Assembly: GCA_037176885.1 (NCBI GenBank)
Contig: JAWWNJ010000036.1
Coordinates: 496,001-560,000, forward strand
Origin: Favolaschia claudopus
Taxonomy: Eukaryota > Basidiomycota > Agaricomycetes > Agaricales > Mycenaceae
Reading direction: 5' to 3'
DNA length: 64,000 nt
A model generated the notes under the pieces. It did not search any database and had not been told where the DNA came from. It saw only the letters and a list, made by a program, of their open reading frames with translations. Positions 55,383 to 64,000 of this stretch are shown here, in pieces (within the stretch, counting starts at the first letter, position 1; every line of letters begins with the position of its first letter). The position numbers and the translations under genes were made by a program.

Positions 55383-56495
55383 GCGAGGCGAGTAGTAGGG
55401 AGCGAAACATACAAGGTCGAGGGACGGTAGCCATTTGTTGCTATAGCGCGTACCTTGCTGCACTCTCGGACGAACGACTTTTGATACTACTTGAAGTTTT
55501 TTGCGCTTTTGTCGTCTATTTTTCACAACATAATCGATCACTCATGACGGTCATTCATCCATAAACCGAGGGAGAGTTGGCGGTCTATGCTACTGAGCGA
55601 TGCGAGAGTCGAGTCGTGGGCACCGCGGTACTTGGCTTCAGCGGCGTCCGCGTCCCTGAGCGGCAGCTTGTCAATGAGGTTATTCACTGTAAGTAGCTGG
55701 GAAGAGCCGCAGCGTGATCTGGCGCCTGCACCACCATGGTATCGCTTTCCTTGGCTCCGAGTCCAGTGGCGTCCCCGTCCGCGTCCGCGTCTCTGAGCGG
55801 CAGCTTGTCTGAATCATTGAGCTTTTTCGAAAATGACAAATGATGCGCCGCTCGTTTGCAGAATGCAGATCTGCTCAGACCACCGCTCCTGCCTCTGCAG
55901 TATGTCGACGTACATGCGATGTGAGGCTTGCTCCGTTTTCGTCAGGGTTCCTTCTACATCTTTGTGCTACTGTGGAGAGCGTCCGAGTCGGTGCGACGAC
56001 GGGAGTCCGCACGATACTTACTTACCGCTTTTCTTTGGCTTCAGCGGCGACCGCGTCAGTCACCGGTGTCCCTTAGTCTCCCAGAGGCAGAGTAGACCAA
56101 TTCCCTTGAACCTTCGCGTTACTCAGGATATTCCTTGATCAGATAGGGATCCGTAGCGCGCGAAGGTTGGCTCACTCTCTGAATCTCGTCTGCCTCAGGG
56201 AGACTAGTGTCCCTGAGCTTTCCTGAAACACAATTTCTAATGATGCGCCGCTCGAGGTCGTTTCTCTGCTCAGGGTCTGGTCCGTCGATGACTTCCGTTG
56301 CTTTTGCTGCAGCTGATTGTCGACGTACATACGACGTGAGCCTCGCTCCGTTTTCCTCAGGCCAGGGTTGGCTTGGCCGGGTCGACTGCTGATGCGCTCG
56401 TACATACGCGTCTCATCTCGATTCTCTGGTCTTTCAGTACTAGTATAATACACCTGCTCCTCCCCCGAGTCCGTTCCGCGTTTGATTCCGTCGTG
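55383..56495. other. Intergenic with a diverged direct repeat
   Basis: 55841-55946 and 56241-56361 are diverged direct copies about 400 bp apart. Both start TGATGCGCCGCTCG, contain GTCGACGTACAT and end CTCCGTTTTC-TCAGG. No gene is seen. The CCGCGTC..GAGCGGCAGCTTGTC phrase recurs at about 55650 and 55780. Confidence 0.5.
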
Positions 56496-56501
56496 CCAGT
56501 G

Positions 56502-57462
56502 TATGACGTTCCGGACGTTGCATAAATCAAACCACAAAAAAACTTTTGAGGCGCAAAAAAAAACTTTTGAAAGTCTCCGGATAAGCCCAGGACTGCAGCC
56601 ACATAGTCTTGGCGTCTGTGGGAGGTCCCTCCTCGCTGGAATCGACACAATTCGCAGCGCAACATGTTCATCGGGGCGGGGGACCCGATTTGATCAAGTC
56701 GGGAATCACCGACACCGGACTTAACGGACCTATTGTCGGCGCGTCTCGAACAACGTTGAACTTGCTCAGTTGCTGCAAGCTGCTAGAGATGGAGGCTGCA
56801 TCCTGGCTTCCTTCTGCAGGCTACCAGTCACTTTGAATCAGTTTCTCCCCTACCCTACAACTCCACTTTTCCGGATGCACAGATTTCAAAAATTTACTCT
56901 GGGCATTTAATCTGCTGTTGCCTGCTTACTTACAGTAGGTTGTACTTGGGAGTCTAGTTCAGCTGTACCATACACTACCGATCTCGATTTTGAGTACCTT
57001 TCGGACGTGAAGTTGAAAGTTCTGTCCATCGTGGACAATTTTTTTTCGCGTTATGTCACGGACCTCGTGCCGTGACAGCTGGTGATGCTAATCAGCTCAG
57101 CATTTTTTGAGACTTAAATTGAGCGAAGTCCACATGCAGAGCACAAGGTGTGAACCAAGGCAATAAGAGCCAGCAAGAGCTAACGTTCTAGCCAATACAA
57201 CAAAGAAACCATGTTGCACTCAAGGTGACCCGGACACAGCTCCGTTAAATCCGATGATGATCATTGATCAGATCGGGTCCCCCGCCCCGATGAACATGTT
57301 GCGCTGCGAATTGTGTCGATTCCAGCGAGGAGGGACCTCCTACAGACGCCAAGAATATGTGGCTGCAGTCCTGGGCTTATCCGGAGACTTTCAAAAGTTT
57401 TTTTTTTGCGCCTCAAAAGTTTTTTCTGCGGTTTGATTTATGCAACGTCCGGAACGTCATAC
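56502..57462. mobile_element. Miniature element A related to element G (961 bp)
   Basis: About 197-bp terminal inverted repeats (56502-56696 and 57265-57462) start TATGACGTTCCGGACGTTGC, the same end as element G, with CAAACCACA shared just inside. The perfect 6-bp duplication CCAGTG flanks it (56496-56501, 57463-57468). The centre has no coding capacity and holds one palindromic module (57022-57078). It is probably non-autonomous and mobilised by a G-type transposase; that dependence is inferred from shared ends. Confidence 0.85.
57022..57078 (-). repeat. Palindromic module, copy 4 (element A)
   Basis: CTGTCCATCGTGGACA, a T-run, CGCGTTATGTCACGG, then CCGTGACAG. Confidence 0.72.
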
Positions 57463-57953
57463 CAGTGGATCTCTATGACGTTCCGAATGTCGCATAAATC
57501 AAACCACAAAAAAACTTTCGAGGCGCAAAAAAAAAACTTTTGAAAGTCCTTGGATAAGCTCCATACTGCAGGATCTCAAGGTAGGGGTGTCCAAGAGGTC
57601 TCCCCTCGCTGGAAAACGCCAGTTTCACAGAGGAACATGTTCATCGGGGCGAAAGAATCAAGTCGGGAATCACCGCCGCTTCGGATGTAACGGACTTATT
57701 GTTCCCGACGACAACTCAGCGACACTTCAGCGACACATCGTTGAACTCGTTGCAAGCTGCTTGAGATGGAGGTTGCATCCTGGCTAACTGCTACAGGGCA
57801 CCAGTCACCATCAGCTCCTCCCCTACCATCCCACTTTTCAGGATGCACAGAGGGCTTCAACATTTTCTTTGAGGGCAGGCATTTCATCTGCTGTTGCCTG
57901 CTTACTCGGGAGTGTAATTTAAGTATTCCATCGGAACGTGTTGAAAGCAAGTT

Positions 57954-58009
57954 CTGTCCATGGTGGACAATTTTTGTCGCGTTATGTCACGAGCCTCGTG
58001 CCGTGACAG
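57954..58009 (-). repeat. Palindromic module, copy 5 (element B)
   Basis: CTGTCCATGGTGGACA, TTTTTGTCGCGTTATGTCAC, then CCGTGACAG; same layout as copy 4. Confidence 0.72.
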
Positions 58010-58070
58010 GTGATAGTGATGCTGATCATCACGGCATTCTTGGGGCTTGATTTGTGTAAATGCGTACATA

Positions 58071-58427
58071 CTGTATCTCCCTGTATGGGAGCAACCGTCA
58101 CGGTAACGGTGGGGTCGGTTGCGTTGCCTCTTTTCAGGCTGGTCACGGTAACTGCGAGGGTGGTTGCCTTGAAAAAATCGTGACGCCCCCGAAAAAAACC
58201 AAATTTTGCTGCGAAAAATCCCAAGGACCCAACAATGACCTCCACTCCCATTCTCGACGCTCGCCCCAGCCGTTGTGAGCTTGATCTCCACGATTTTAAC
58301 TCATTTTGACCATCTATGGTCGCCTTGTTGGGCAACGGTCACGGCTCACAAAGGGTTGGTTGCCTGAAAACAAGGCAACACACCTGTCACGGTCCCTTGC
58401 GTGTTGCTCCCATACAGGGAGATACAG
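58071..58427. mobile_element. Nested TA-flanked MITE (357 bp) inside element B
   Basis: Inverted ends CTGTATCTCCCTGTATGGGA (58071) and the inverse near 58403-58427, each followed inward by GCAAC, with TA directly outside both ends. This is the Tc1/mariner-like target pattern. Inner sequence also pairs over longer distance (TTTTCAGGC..GCCTGAAAA). No transposase. Confidence 0.75.
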
Positions 58428-58785
58428 TAGCATGAACGGTCTACGCGATAGCTAAGGGTACTTATGGGAGCCAGGGTATTCTACTTTGTCGATAAGTACA
58501 GCAAAGTAAAAGTGTTGCACTCAGGGCCTCAGGCAGGCGAGGCTCAGGAAGACAGATCCGTTAAATCCGAAGCGGCGGTGATTCCCGACTTGATCAAATC
58601 GGGCCGATGAAACATGTTCCTCTGCGAAACTGGCGTTTTCCAGCGGGGGGAGACCTCTTGGACACCCCTACCTTGAGATCCTGCAGTATGGAGCTTATCC
58701 AAGGACTTTCAAAAGTTTTTTTTTTTGCGCCTCGAAAGTTTTTTTGTGGTTTGATTTATGCGACATTCGGAACGTCATAGATCTC

Positions 58786-59600
58786 CAGGGTTTGAATAAA
58801 TAAATACTTTTTTTTTTGAAGGATTCGCAGTCGTGTCGTATACTTCAAGTTACAATTGGAAAATCACAAGGGATCATCCCTCACAGTAAGTTCCTAACAA
58901 CTTCACATTGCTGCGACGCCACGATGGAAGCGGAGATCGTATTACGCAGTGCTACGCAGTGCTACGCAGTGGCTACGCGTATGTACGGCTAGAATTAAGC
59001 CAGTATGTACTAGCGTACTTTACCGTGGCGATGAACAAAACAATGTCGGTCGAGGTCTCCGTAACTCGATACTCAAGGTAGGTAGGTTACCGTAGGTAGG
59101 TAAGAAAAATAAAAATTTCAGGTGCGAATAAGTAAAGCGTGCCTCGACGCGTCGAATGCATATGGGCTCCTGGGTTTTGATGTAGTTTCGTTTGTATGTC
59201 ACCTGCTCCGGCCTCGACACACGATCACGTGGCCTGCCAGCCCGATCACTGACGCGCACAGACATGCGGGTAGATGGATCATCGAAGCATGAAAGAGTCA
59301 AAGCACACCTGCGTTTCATCATATATACATGGGAATATCGATATCAACGCAGTAATTAAATTCAACCGCGAGAATTGAATTTACGATTGAGGGTTGCGTG
59401 TGTCGCTGGATTCCATGACTTTAAATTCTTATCTTGAGCTGGCTTTGCGAAATTCGAACAGCAAGTTCAAAAAAGACCAACCGTGGGAAGAACTCATGAT
59501 CAGTGATGCTGATGCGTCTTGTCACTTGTGACAATGACATACCGACTTTCTTTCTTTCGCTAGCTTTCGCTTTCACGACGTTCGGGGTCCCGCCGCTACA
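58786..59600. other. Intergenic with short tandem repeats
   Basis: Three GTGCTACGCA-type units lie at 58941-58972 and a GGTAGGTAGG motif near 59080-59102. It is the upstream region of the O-fucosyltransferase-like gene. No gene seen. Confidence 0.4.
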
Positions 59601-61474
59601 ATGACGCGCCTTTTCTGCTTCCCGCCCAATACACCCACCAGCTCCCGACTGATTCTACTCGTTGCCGCTGTTGTTCTTCTGTCTGCCGGTTACTTGACTC
59701 TCGGCACCCGCTCGTCATTGTCAATGGCACTTGTTCTGGACATCCCGCCGGCTCTTACTGGTCCGTTGGGGCACCCCACGTACGAGGATATTCGAGAGTA
59801 CGAGAGGATGCTTCCTCAGCATCGGATTGGCTCGCCTTCGACGAGGAATCGCTCAAGGTACGTGGTATTGCTGGACTAGAACTCTGCGGCTCGAGGCTAG
59901 GGAGATGGCGCGACTCCAGCGGCAAAACCGCAGGCTATCCATCTGCCTACGTGCGGTATTCGTGAGCACGAACACTGGCCTCATTCCATGTCAACTTTAC
60001 AGATATCTCTTCTTTTATTCGGAAGCAGGGGAAACCGGGCAAGTATCATCTACTCTCTGCAAAAGTCTTTTGACAGCGGTCTCATTTAGGTGGAATAACG
60101 TCCTACAAGAGCAGTATGTCTCTCATAGATCATCGTTCTCCACATACACACGCTCACTCAAAGTCAGATTGTTAAACACCCATCTCGCCTACCTCGCAAA
60201 TCGCGGCTACGTATTCGTCGACTACCGTCCCCGCGACCATCCACCTCTCCCCGACACCTTCCCCAACAGCACTCGTGCTGTTCTGCGCGTCCCGATGAAT
60301 GCGTTCACCTCAGGACCGACTGGCGGCGGCTCCTGGGGCCGCACGTCCTCCGTCCCACGCCCGATCTCTCGCCAGTGGTGGGACACCGTGTGTCCGCACG
60401 AGCGCATCGTCGAGGTTCGCTTTCAAGAGCTCCTCCGGAACGCCAACGTAACCGAAGAATCCCCGGGCGACGTGCTGCTCACCTCGCTCGCCAAAGAGCT
60501 CCGCGCCATCCCAGACGAGTGCGTTTCGCTCATCGACGGTGCGCCGTTCGACTTTAAGTGCGTGCTCGTCTGTCTTTCTTTGCGTGTCCAATTCTTACGC
60601 AATCGTCTAGCTACATCAACACATTCAAGCTGCTCCCTGCCTGGGACACCTACGGCTCCTCGCCGACCCTCACGCGCTTCCTCTACGCCCCCCTCATCAC
60701 GCGCGCTGTCGCCCGCAACTTCCCGCTCCTCTCGCTCTCCCCCTTCTCCCGCCCACCGCGCTTCCTCACCCCGGCGCCCGCCCTCATCCCAGACACCCCG
60801 CACGCCGGCTCCGCCCTCTCGCCCTACCCCCTCGCCGCCTTCGCCCCGCTCTCCCCCGGCGCCCCACCCCTCCCCGGGCTGCTCGGCATCCACTACCGCC
60901 GCGGCGACTTTGCCGAGCACTGCACGAACCTCGCCGACTGGGGCGCGGACTTCAACGTCTGGAACCGCTTCGCCCTCGCCGCTATGCGCACGCAGCAACG
61001 GTACCCAGCGCTGCCAGACGACCTCCCCATCCCCCCCGGGACGTCCCGCCGCGACGCCGCATACGCGCACTGCTACCCCAGCCTCCTCGCCGCCGTCGCG
61101 CGCGTCAAGCAAGTGCGAGAAGACGCAAGGCGGCAGTTTGGGCAGGACTTGAAGGTGGTGTACGTGTCGACGAATGCGGAGCGCGGGGAGGTGGTGGAGC
61201 TGGCGGAGCGGCTGAGGGAGGACGGGTGGGCAAAGGTGGTGAGTTCGTGGGATTTGAGTTTGGCGGTGGATGAGGGGACGGTGGGGCAGGCGGTGGATAT
61301 GGCGGTGTTGGGGCTGGCGGAAACGATCATTGGAAATGCTGTGGGTGGTTTTTTTTGTGTTCGTTCTTCTGTGGTGGACGCTAACGTTGCGAACAGTATT
61401 CGAGTATGACGTCGAATGTGGTGCAGTTCCGGATTGCGGGAGGCAGGCATGTTAATACGAGTCGGTTTTGGTAG
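59601..61474 (+). CDS. O-fucosyltransferase-like type II membrane protein 1
   Basis: ATG 59601 gives a short cytoplasmic tail and a signal anchor (RLILLVAAVVLLSAGYLTLG). Several GT-AG introns split the 5' third. Luminal blocks read HPTYEDIREYERMLPQHRIG, WNNVLQEQ, NTHLAYLANRGYVFVDYRPR, PISRQWWDTVCPHERI and YINTFKLLPAWDTYGSSPTL. The key motif is GIHYRRGDFAEHCTNLADW: H-x-RRGD is the GDP-fucose-binding signature of protein O-fucosyltransferases. Then VVYVSTNAERGEVVELAERL and AVDMAVLGLAETIIGN; the last exon ends RHVNTSRFW. The likely role is glycosyl transfer in the Golgi/ER; donor and acceptor are unproven. The coding part is very GC-rich, producing long shadow frames. It is convergent with a paralogue at 62229-63848. 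Confidence 0.82.
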
Positions 61475-62228
61475 TGCCATTTGATTCCTTCTTTTTTTCT
61501 TTCTGGGATTGTCTTTATCGTCATCTTTGTAGAATCTGTGTAGCCCAAGATTGTATCATACTTGTAGAGTATTTTGGATTGTAGCGTAGAATTAATAGAT
61601 CTAGAAGCCGGTCAACTGCATCCATTTCTAGCAATCGCTTCGGACAAACCCCATAATGGTAGAGTTTCAGCAAAGCTATACTCTATCAGTTTGTGCTCCG
61701 AGGTTCAAACATAATCGTAGAAAAACTCATTTCACCGCATATCTAAGCCCCCATAAGCTGCGATTTCATTTCACTGTTCAGGCATACATAATGTACATAG
61801 ATCAGACGCGACCGCCAAAGACTTACATAAAGAAAAAAAATGAGCGGAGGTCAAAGCTCAAGAACGCGTTAACGCAGTGGATATCTCCGGTTGGCGGGGT
61901 CGGGCGCGTGGGTGGCGCGTGGGTTTGGAGTATGAAATCATTTGAAAATTTTTGAAGGTGGGTCCGCTCATGGCCATGTGGTCGAGGTATGCACGGAACT
62001 TGGAGGCTGTATGGACATCCTTGGACCCATATCCCCGTACCCCGCAATCCGAGAAACCGCTCCCGTCGCATAAGATCAACTTTCATCCGACGCAAGCTTC
62101 CAAGTCCGTCCCTCACCAACGCAAGCCTTCAAACTGGATGAAATTATGATAAGTATGTACGCGGCCCGCCGCAGGATTAGGGTAATCATACAGTCCACTG
62201 GGGTATCTCAAGTCTGTCTCTGTCTTAT
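61475..62228. other. Convergent 3' intergenic region
   Basis: Holds the two 3' ends of the O-fucosyltransferase-like genes. AT-rich with T-runs; no gene supported. Confidence 0.4.
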
Positions 62229-63848
62229 CTATGTCAATCTAATGCTGATAGGTTCCCGACCGTCTACAAATCGTTGGTGAATTATATTGCTCGTGAAAGA
62301 TGACCACTGCGGGAGCAAGTCAGCGTATGCACGACAAAAGGAAAGAAAGAAAGAAGAAGAAAAGCAAGAACGCACCCCATTCCCAATAAACACGGCCGCC
62401 TTCCGCGCCATTTGCATGTCAATCGCCATGCTCACGTCCGTCTGCTCCTGGTCGAGCTGCAGATCGCGCGTCGTGACGATCGTGTACCACCCCGCCTTCC
62501 GCAAGTCAGCCTTGACCTCATCCAGCCACGCCCCCTGCTCGTTCGTCAGCAGGTACAGCACATCCAACGTGCGCCCCTCCGAGTCGCCCGCTTTCGCGTT
62601 CACATAGTCCTCCCTAACCTCCTTTATCTTCTGCACAATCTGCGCATTGTTAGGCAGGCAGTGCGCCAGCATCGCCTCGACGCGCTTCGGGTCGTCCGCG
62701 GGGAGCGGCGCGAAGCGGTCGACGACGGCGGGGAGCTGCGCCCAGCTGTAATACGTCGAGCCCCAGTTCGCGAGGTTCGTGCAGTGCGCGAGGTAGTCCC
62801 CGCGGCGGAGGTGCATCGCGAGCATGCGCGCGAAGACGTCGCGCGGGGCGGGGTGCGGCGGGCGCGGGCCGCGCGGGAGGAAGAGGTACGTGTTGCGGTC
62901 GATGGCGGCTTGCACGATCGGCGAGGGCCCCAGGAGGCGCGAGGTGGGGGAGTGGGAGAAGGCGTCCCAGAGGGAGAGGACGCGGTCGGAGCCCCAGATC
63001 CAGAGGTCGAAGATCTGCGGCATGCTGTCGACGTCCCAGGGTGCGGGGACGATCTCGACGCAGCGCGCGTCCAGGTTGAGGAGGAGGTCTTGCCAGTGCG
63101 CGAAGATGGCGGAGCCGGTGAGGTCTTTGAGGGCGGGTTTGACGGCCTCAGTGTGGATTATGTGGCGGGAGTCTTTGGGGCAGACGACGTCGAACCAGCG
63201 TTCGGAGATGGAGCGCGGGGCGTCGTCGCCTTCGTCCCAGGGGCCGCCTGCCATGGGCCCGGAGATGATGGCGTTGAGCGGGGTGCGTGGGCCGCCGGGG
63301 GGTTGTTGGACGGGCGGCCATGGGTAGTGCTCTTGCGCCCAGACGTATTCGTTGAAGACATAAGCGCGTTTGGACATGTATGCCAGATGCGCGTTCATTA
63401 ATCTAGGTCGTGTGAGGCCCAGCTTGGGGACGGAAAACGAGAGATAGACATACCGTTCGTTAAGGCAGTTGTTCCAACCGACAAAATTCATCTGGTTGGA
63501 AAACTTGACGTATCTCCCCGTCTTGCCCTCCGGAAACGGGAGGTCAAGATTGTGCTGAGGAAGGTCGTCTTCCCATTTTTTCAATGTCTCGTAGGTTGGT
63601 GGACCAGGAAGCTTCAAAACAGGCTCTTCTTCTTTCGCAGGTTTTGTGTTAGAGTCTGCGCTAGGAATGACCTCGTTATAGTATTCCTTCCCTAGCTTCC
63701 TCGTCGTTGGGTGTGCGATGCCCAGAAGTAAGAAAAAAGCAAAGACTCCGAGAGAAATGTATAAGATTTGCCGCCGTCGATTAGAAGGGTTCCAGTTCTG
63801 CGCCCCAGAGTGGATCTGCTGGTACCGTACGTTGGCCCAGTTGGCCAT
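62229..63848 (-). CDS. O-fucosyltransferase-like type II membrane protein 2
   Basis: Start chosen at ATG 63848 (CACCATGGCC context; MANWANVRYQQIHSGAQNW); an in-frame ATG further upstream (63884) is less likely. A signal anchor (ILYISLGVFAFFLLLGIA) follows a basic NRRRQ. Luminal blocks parallel protein 1: PPTYETLKKWEDDLPQHNLD, FVGWNNCLNER, NAHLAYMSKRAYVFNEYVW, SISERWFDVVCPKDSRHI, AMHLRRGDYLAHCTNLANW (the H-x-RRGD motif), LYLLTNEQGAWLDEVKADLR and MAIDMQMARKAAVFIGN, ending REPISIRLT. Two introns that happen to stay open (near 63408-63458 and 62310-62380) are supported by the paralogue's layout and GT-AG ends. About 45% similar in block structure to protein 1 by eye, so an old duplication. Confidence 0.84.
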   Translation of the reverse strand: MANWANVRYQQIHSGAQNWNPSNRRRQILYISLGVFAFFLLLGIAHPTTRKLGKEYYNEVIPSADSNTKPAKEEEPVLKLPGPPTYETLKKWEDDLPQHNLDLPFPEGKTGRYVKFSNQMNFVGWNNCLNERYVYLSFSVPKLGLTRPRLMNAHLAYMSKRAYVFNEYVWAQEHYPWPPVQQPPGGPRTPLNAIISGPMAGGPWDEGDDAPRSISERWFDVVCPKDSRHIIHTEAVKPALKDLTGSAIFAHWQDLLLNLDARCVEIVPAPWDVDSMPQIFDLWIWGSDRVLSLWDAFSHSPTSRLLGPSPIVQAAIDRNTYLFLPRGPRPPHPAPRDVFARMLAMHLRRGDYLAHCTNLANWGSTYYSWAQLPAVVDRFAPLPADDPKRVEAMLAHCLPNNAQIVQKIKEVREDYVNAKAGDSEGRTLDVLYLLTNEQGAWLDEVKADLRKAGWYTIVTTRDLQLDQEQTDVSMAIDMQMARKAAVFIGNGVRSCFSSSFFLSFCRAYADLLPQWSSFTSNIIHQRFVDGREPISIRLT

Positions 63849-64000
63849 GGTGAAGAGAAAGGGAAAGAAACGCGGGGGGCTCAATACATTTTAGCGAGAG
63901 AAGGCGGTGGTTTGAAGCCGCGGCTGCGGCATGATCGCCATGAAGACCCCGGTCACCGCCTTTAGCTCTGATCTCTGACAGGAAAACAGAGAAACTAGAG

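Larger units (their letters stand above)
57475..58779. mobile_element. Miniature element B related to element G (1305 bp)
   Basis: About 220-bp terminal inverted repeats (57475-57695 and about 58556-58779) start TATGACGTTCCGAATGTCGC. The perfect 6-bp duplication GATCTC flanks it (57469-57474, 58780-58785). Its left duplication directly abuts the right duplication of element A. It is diverged from A but collinear with it. A nested MITE (58071-58427) explains the size difference. No coding capacity. Confidence 0.85.

Noticed and set aside
60423..61112. 229-codon minus-strand frame
   Set aside because: Gly/Glu/Arg-rich antisense shadow of the first O-fucosyltransferase-like gene.
59731..61152. 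473-codon plus-strand frame
   Set aside because: Out-of-frame shadow of the very GC-rich O-fucosyltransferase-like gene; becomes Ser/Pro/Ala low complexity.
62412..63401. 329-codon plus-strand frame
   Set aside because: Antisense shadow of the second O-fucosyltransferase-like gene, Arg/Val/Glu-biased.

Overview
The window is fungal nuclear DNA, most likely from an agaricomycete basidiomycete. Genes are split by many 45-65 nt GT-AG introns. They belong to families typical of mushroom-forming fungi: F-box/LRR-like and BTB proteins, a TET/JBP-like dioxygenase and an rve-core integrase. There are several transposable elements. I found no tRNA, rRNA, CRISPR array or operon-like bacterial feature.

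Layout. 1-5.1 kb: the 5' part of an unknown gene running off the left edge, a secreted amidase-signature hydrolase (+), and a convergent atypical short-chain dehydrogenase (-). 6.07-25.8 kb: a single 19.7-kb unit with near-identical 82-bp terminal inverted repeats, flanked by the perfect 6-bp direct repeat GAGCGC. I read it as one giant cargo-carrying DNA transposon ('element G'). It carries an integrase-like protein (candidate transposase), a BTB protein, an F-box-like protein, a broken unknown gene with an intact Ty1/copia retrotransposon in it, a TET/JBP-like 2OG-Fe(II) dioxygenase, a cysteine-motif protein and a second F-box/LRR-like protein. An older TIR-like AT-rich sequence (about 5.73 and 27.0 kb) brackets it.

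27-36 kb: an accessory cluster with a disrupted F-box-like gene, a BTB gene and three tandem paralogous F-box/LRR-like genes (-). 36-46 kb is gene-poor: one serine-rich hypothetical gene and a 794-bp non-autonomous hAT-like element built of GGGTCG repeats with an 8-bp target duplication. 46-55 kb: a LEA-2-like type II membrane protein (-), a proline-rich hypothetical (-) and the V-ATPase proteolipid subunit c (+), the one clearly housekeeping gene, which uses a rare GC-AG intron.

56.5-58.8 kb: two back-to-back miniature elements (A, 961 bp; B, 1305 bp) whose ends match element G and which also have 6-bp target duplications. B is interrupted by a nested TA-flanked MITE that accounts for its extra length. 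G, A and B share an internal palindromic module (GTCAC..GTGAC next to CTGTCCAC-N-GTGGACAG), found five times in the window and nowhere else that I noticed. 59.6-63.8 kb: two convergent, paralogous O-fucosyltransferase-like type II membrane proteins.

The most interesting system is element G with its relatives: an integrase-type transposon with 6-bp target duplications that carries a putative DNA-modifying dioxygenase and ubiquitin-adaptor-like cargo. No database search was run; family names rest on motifs read by eye.
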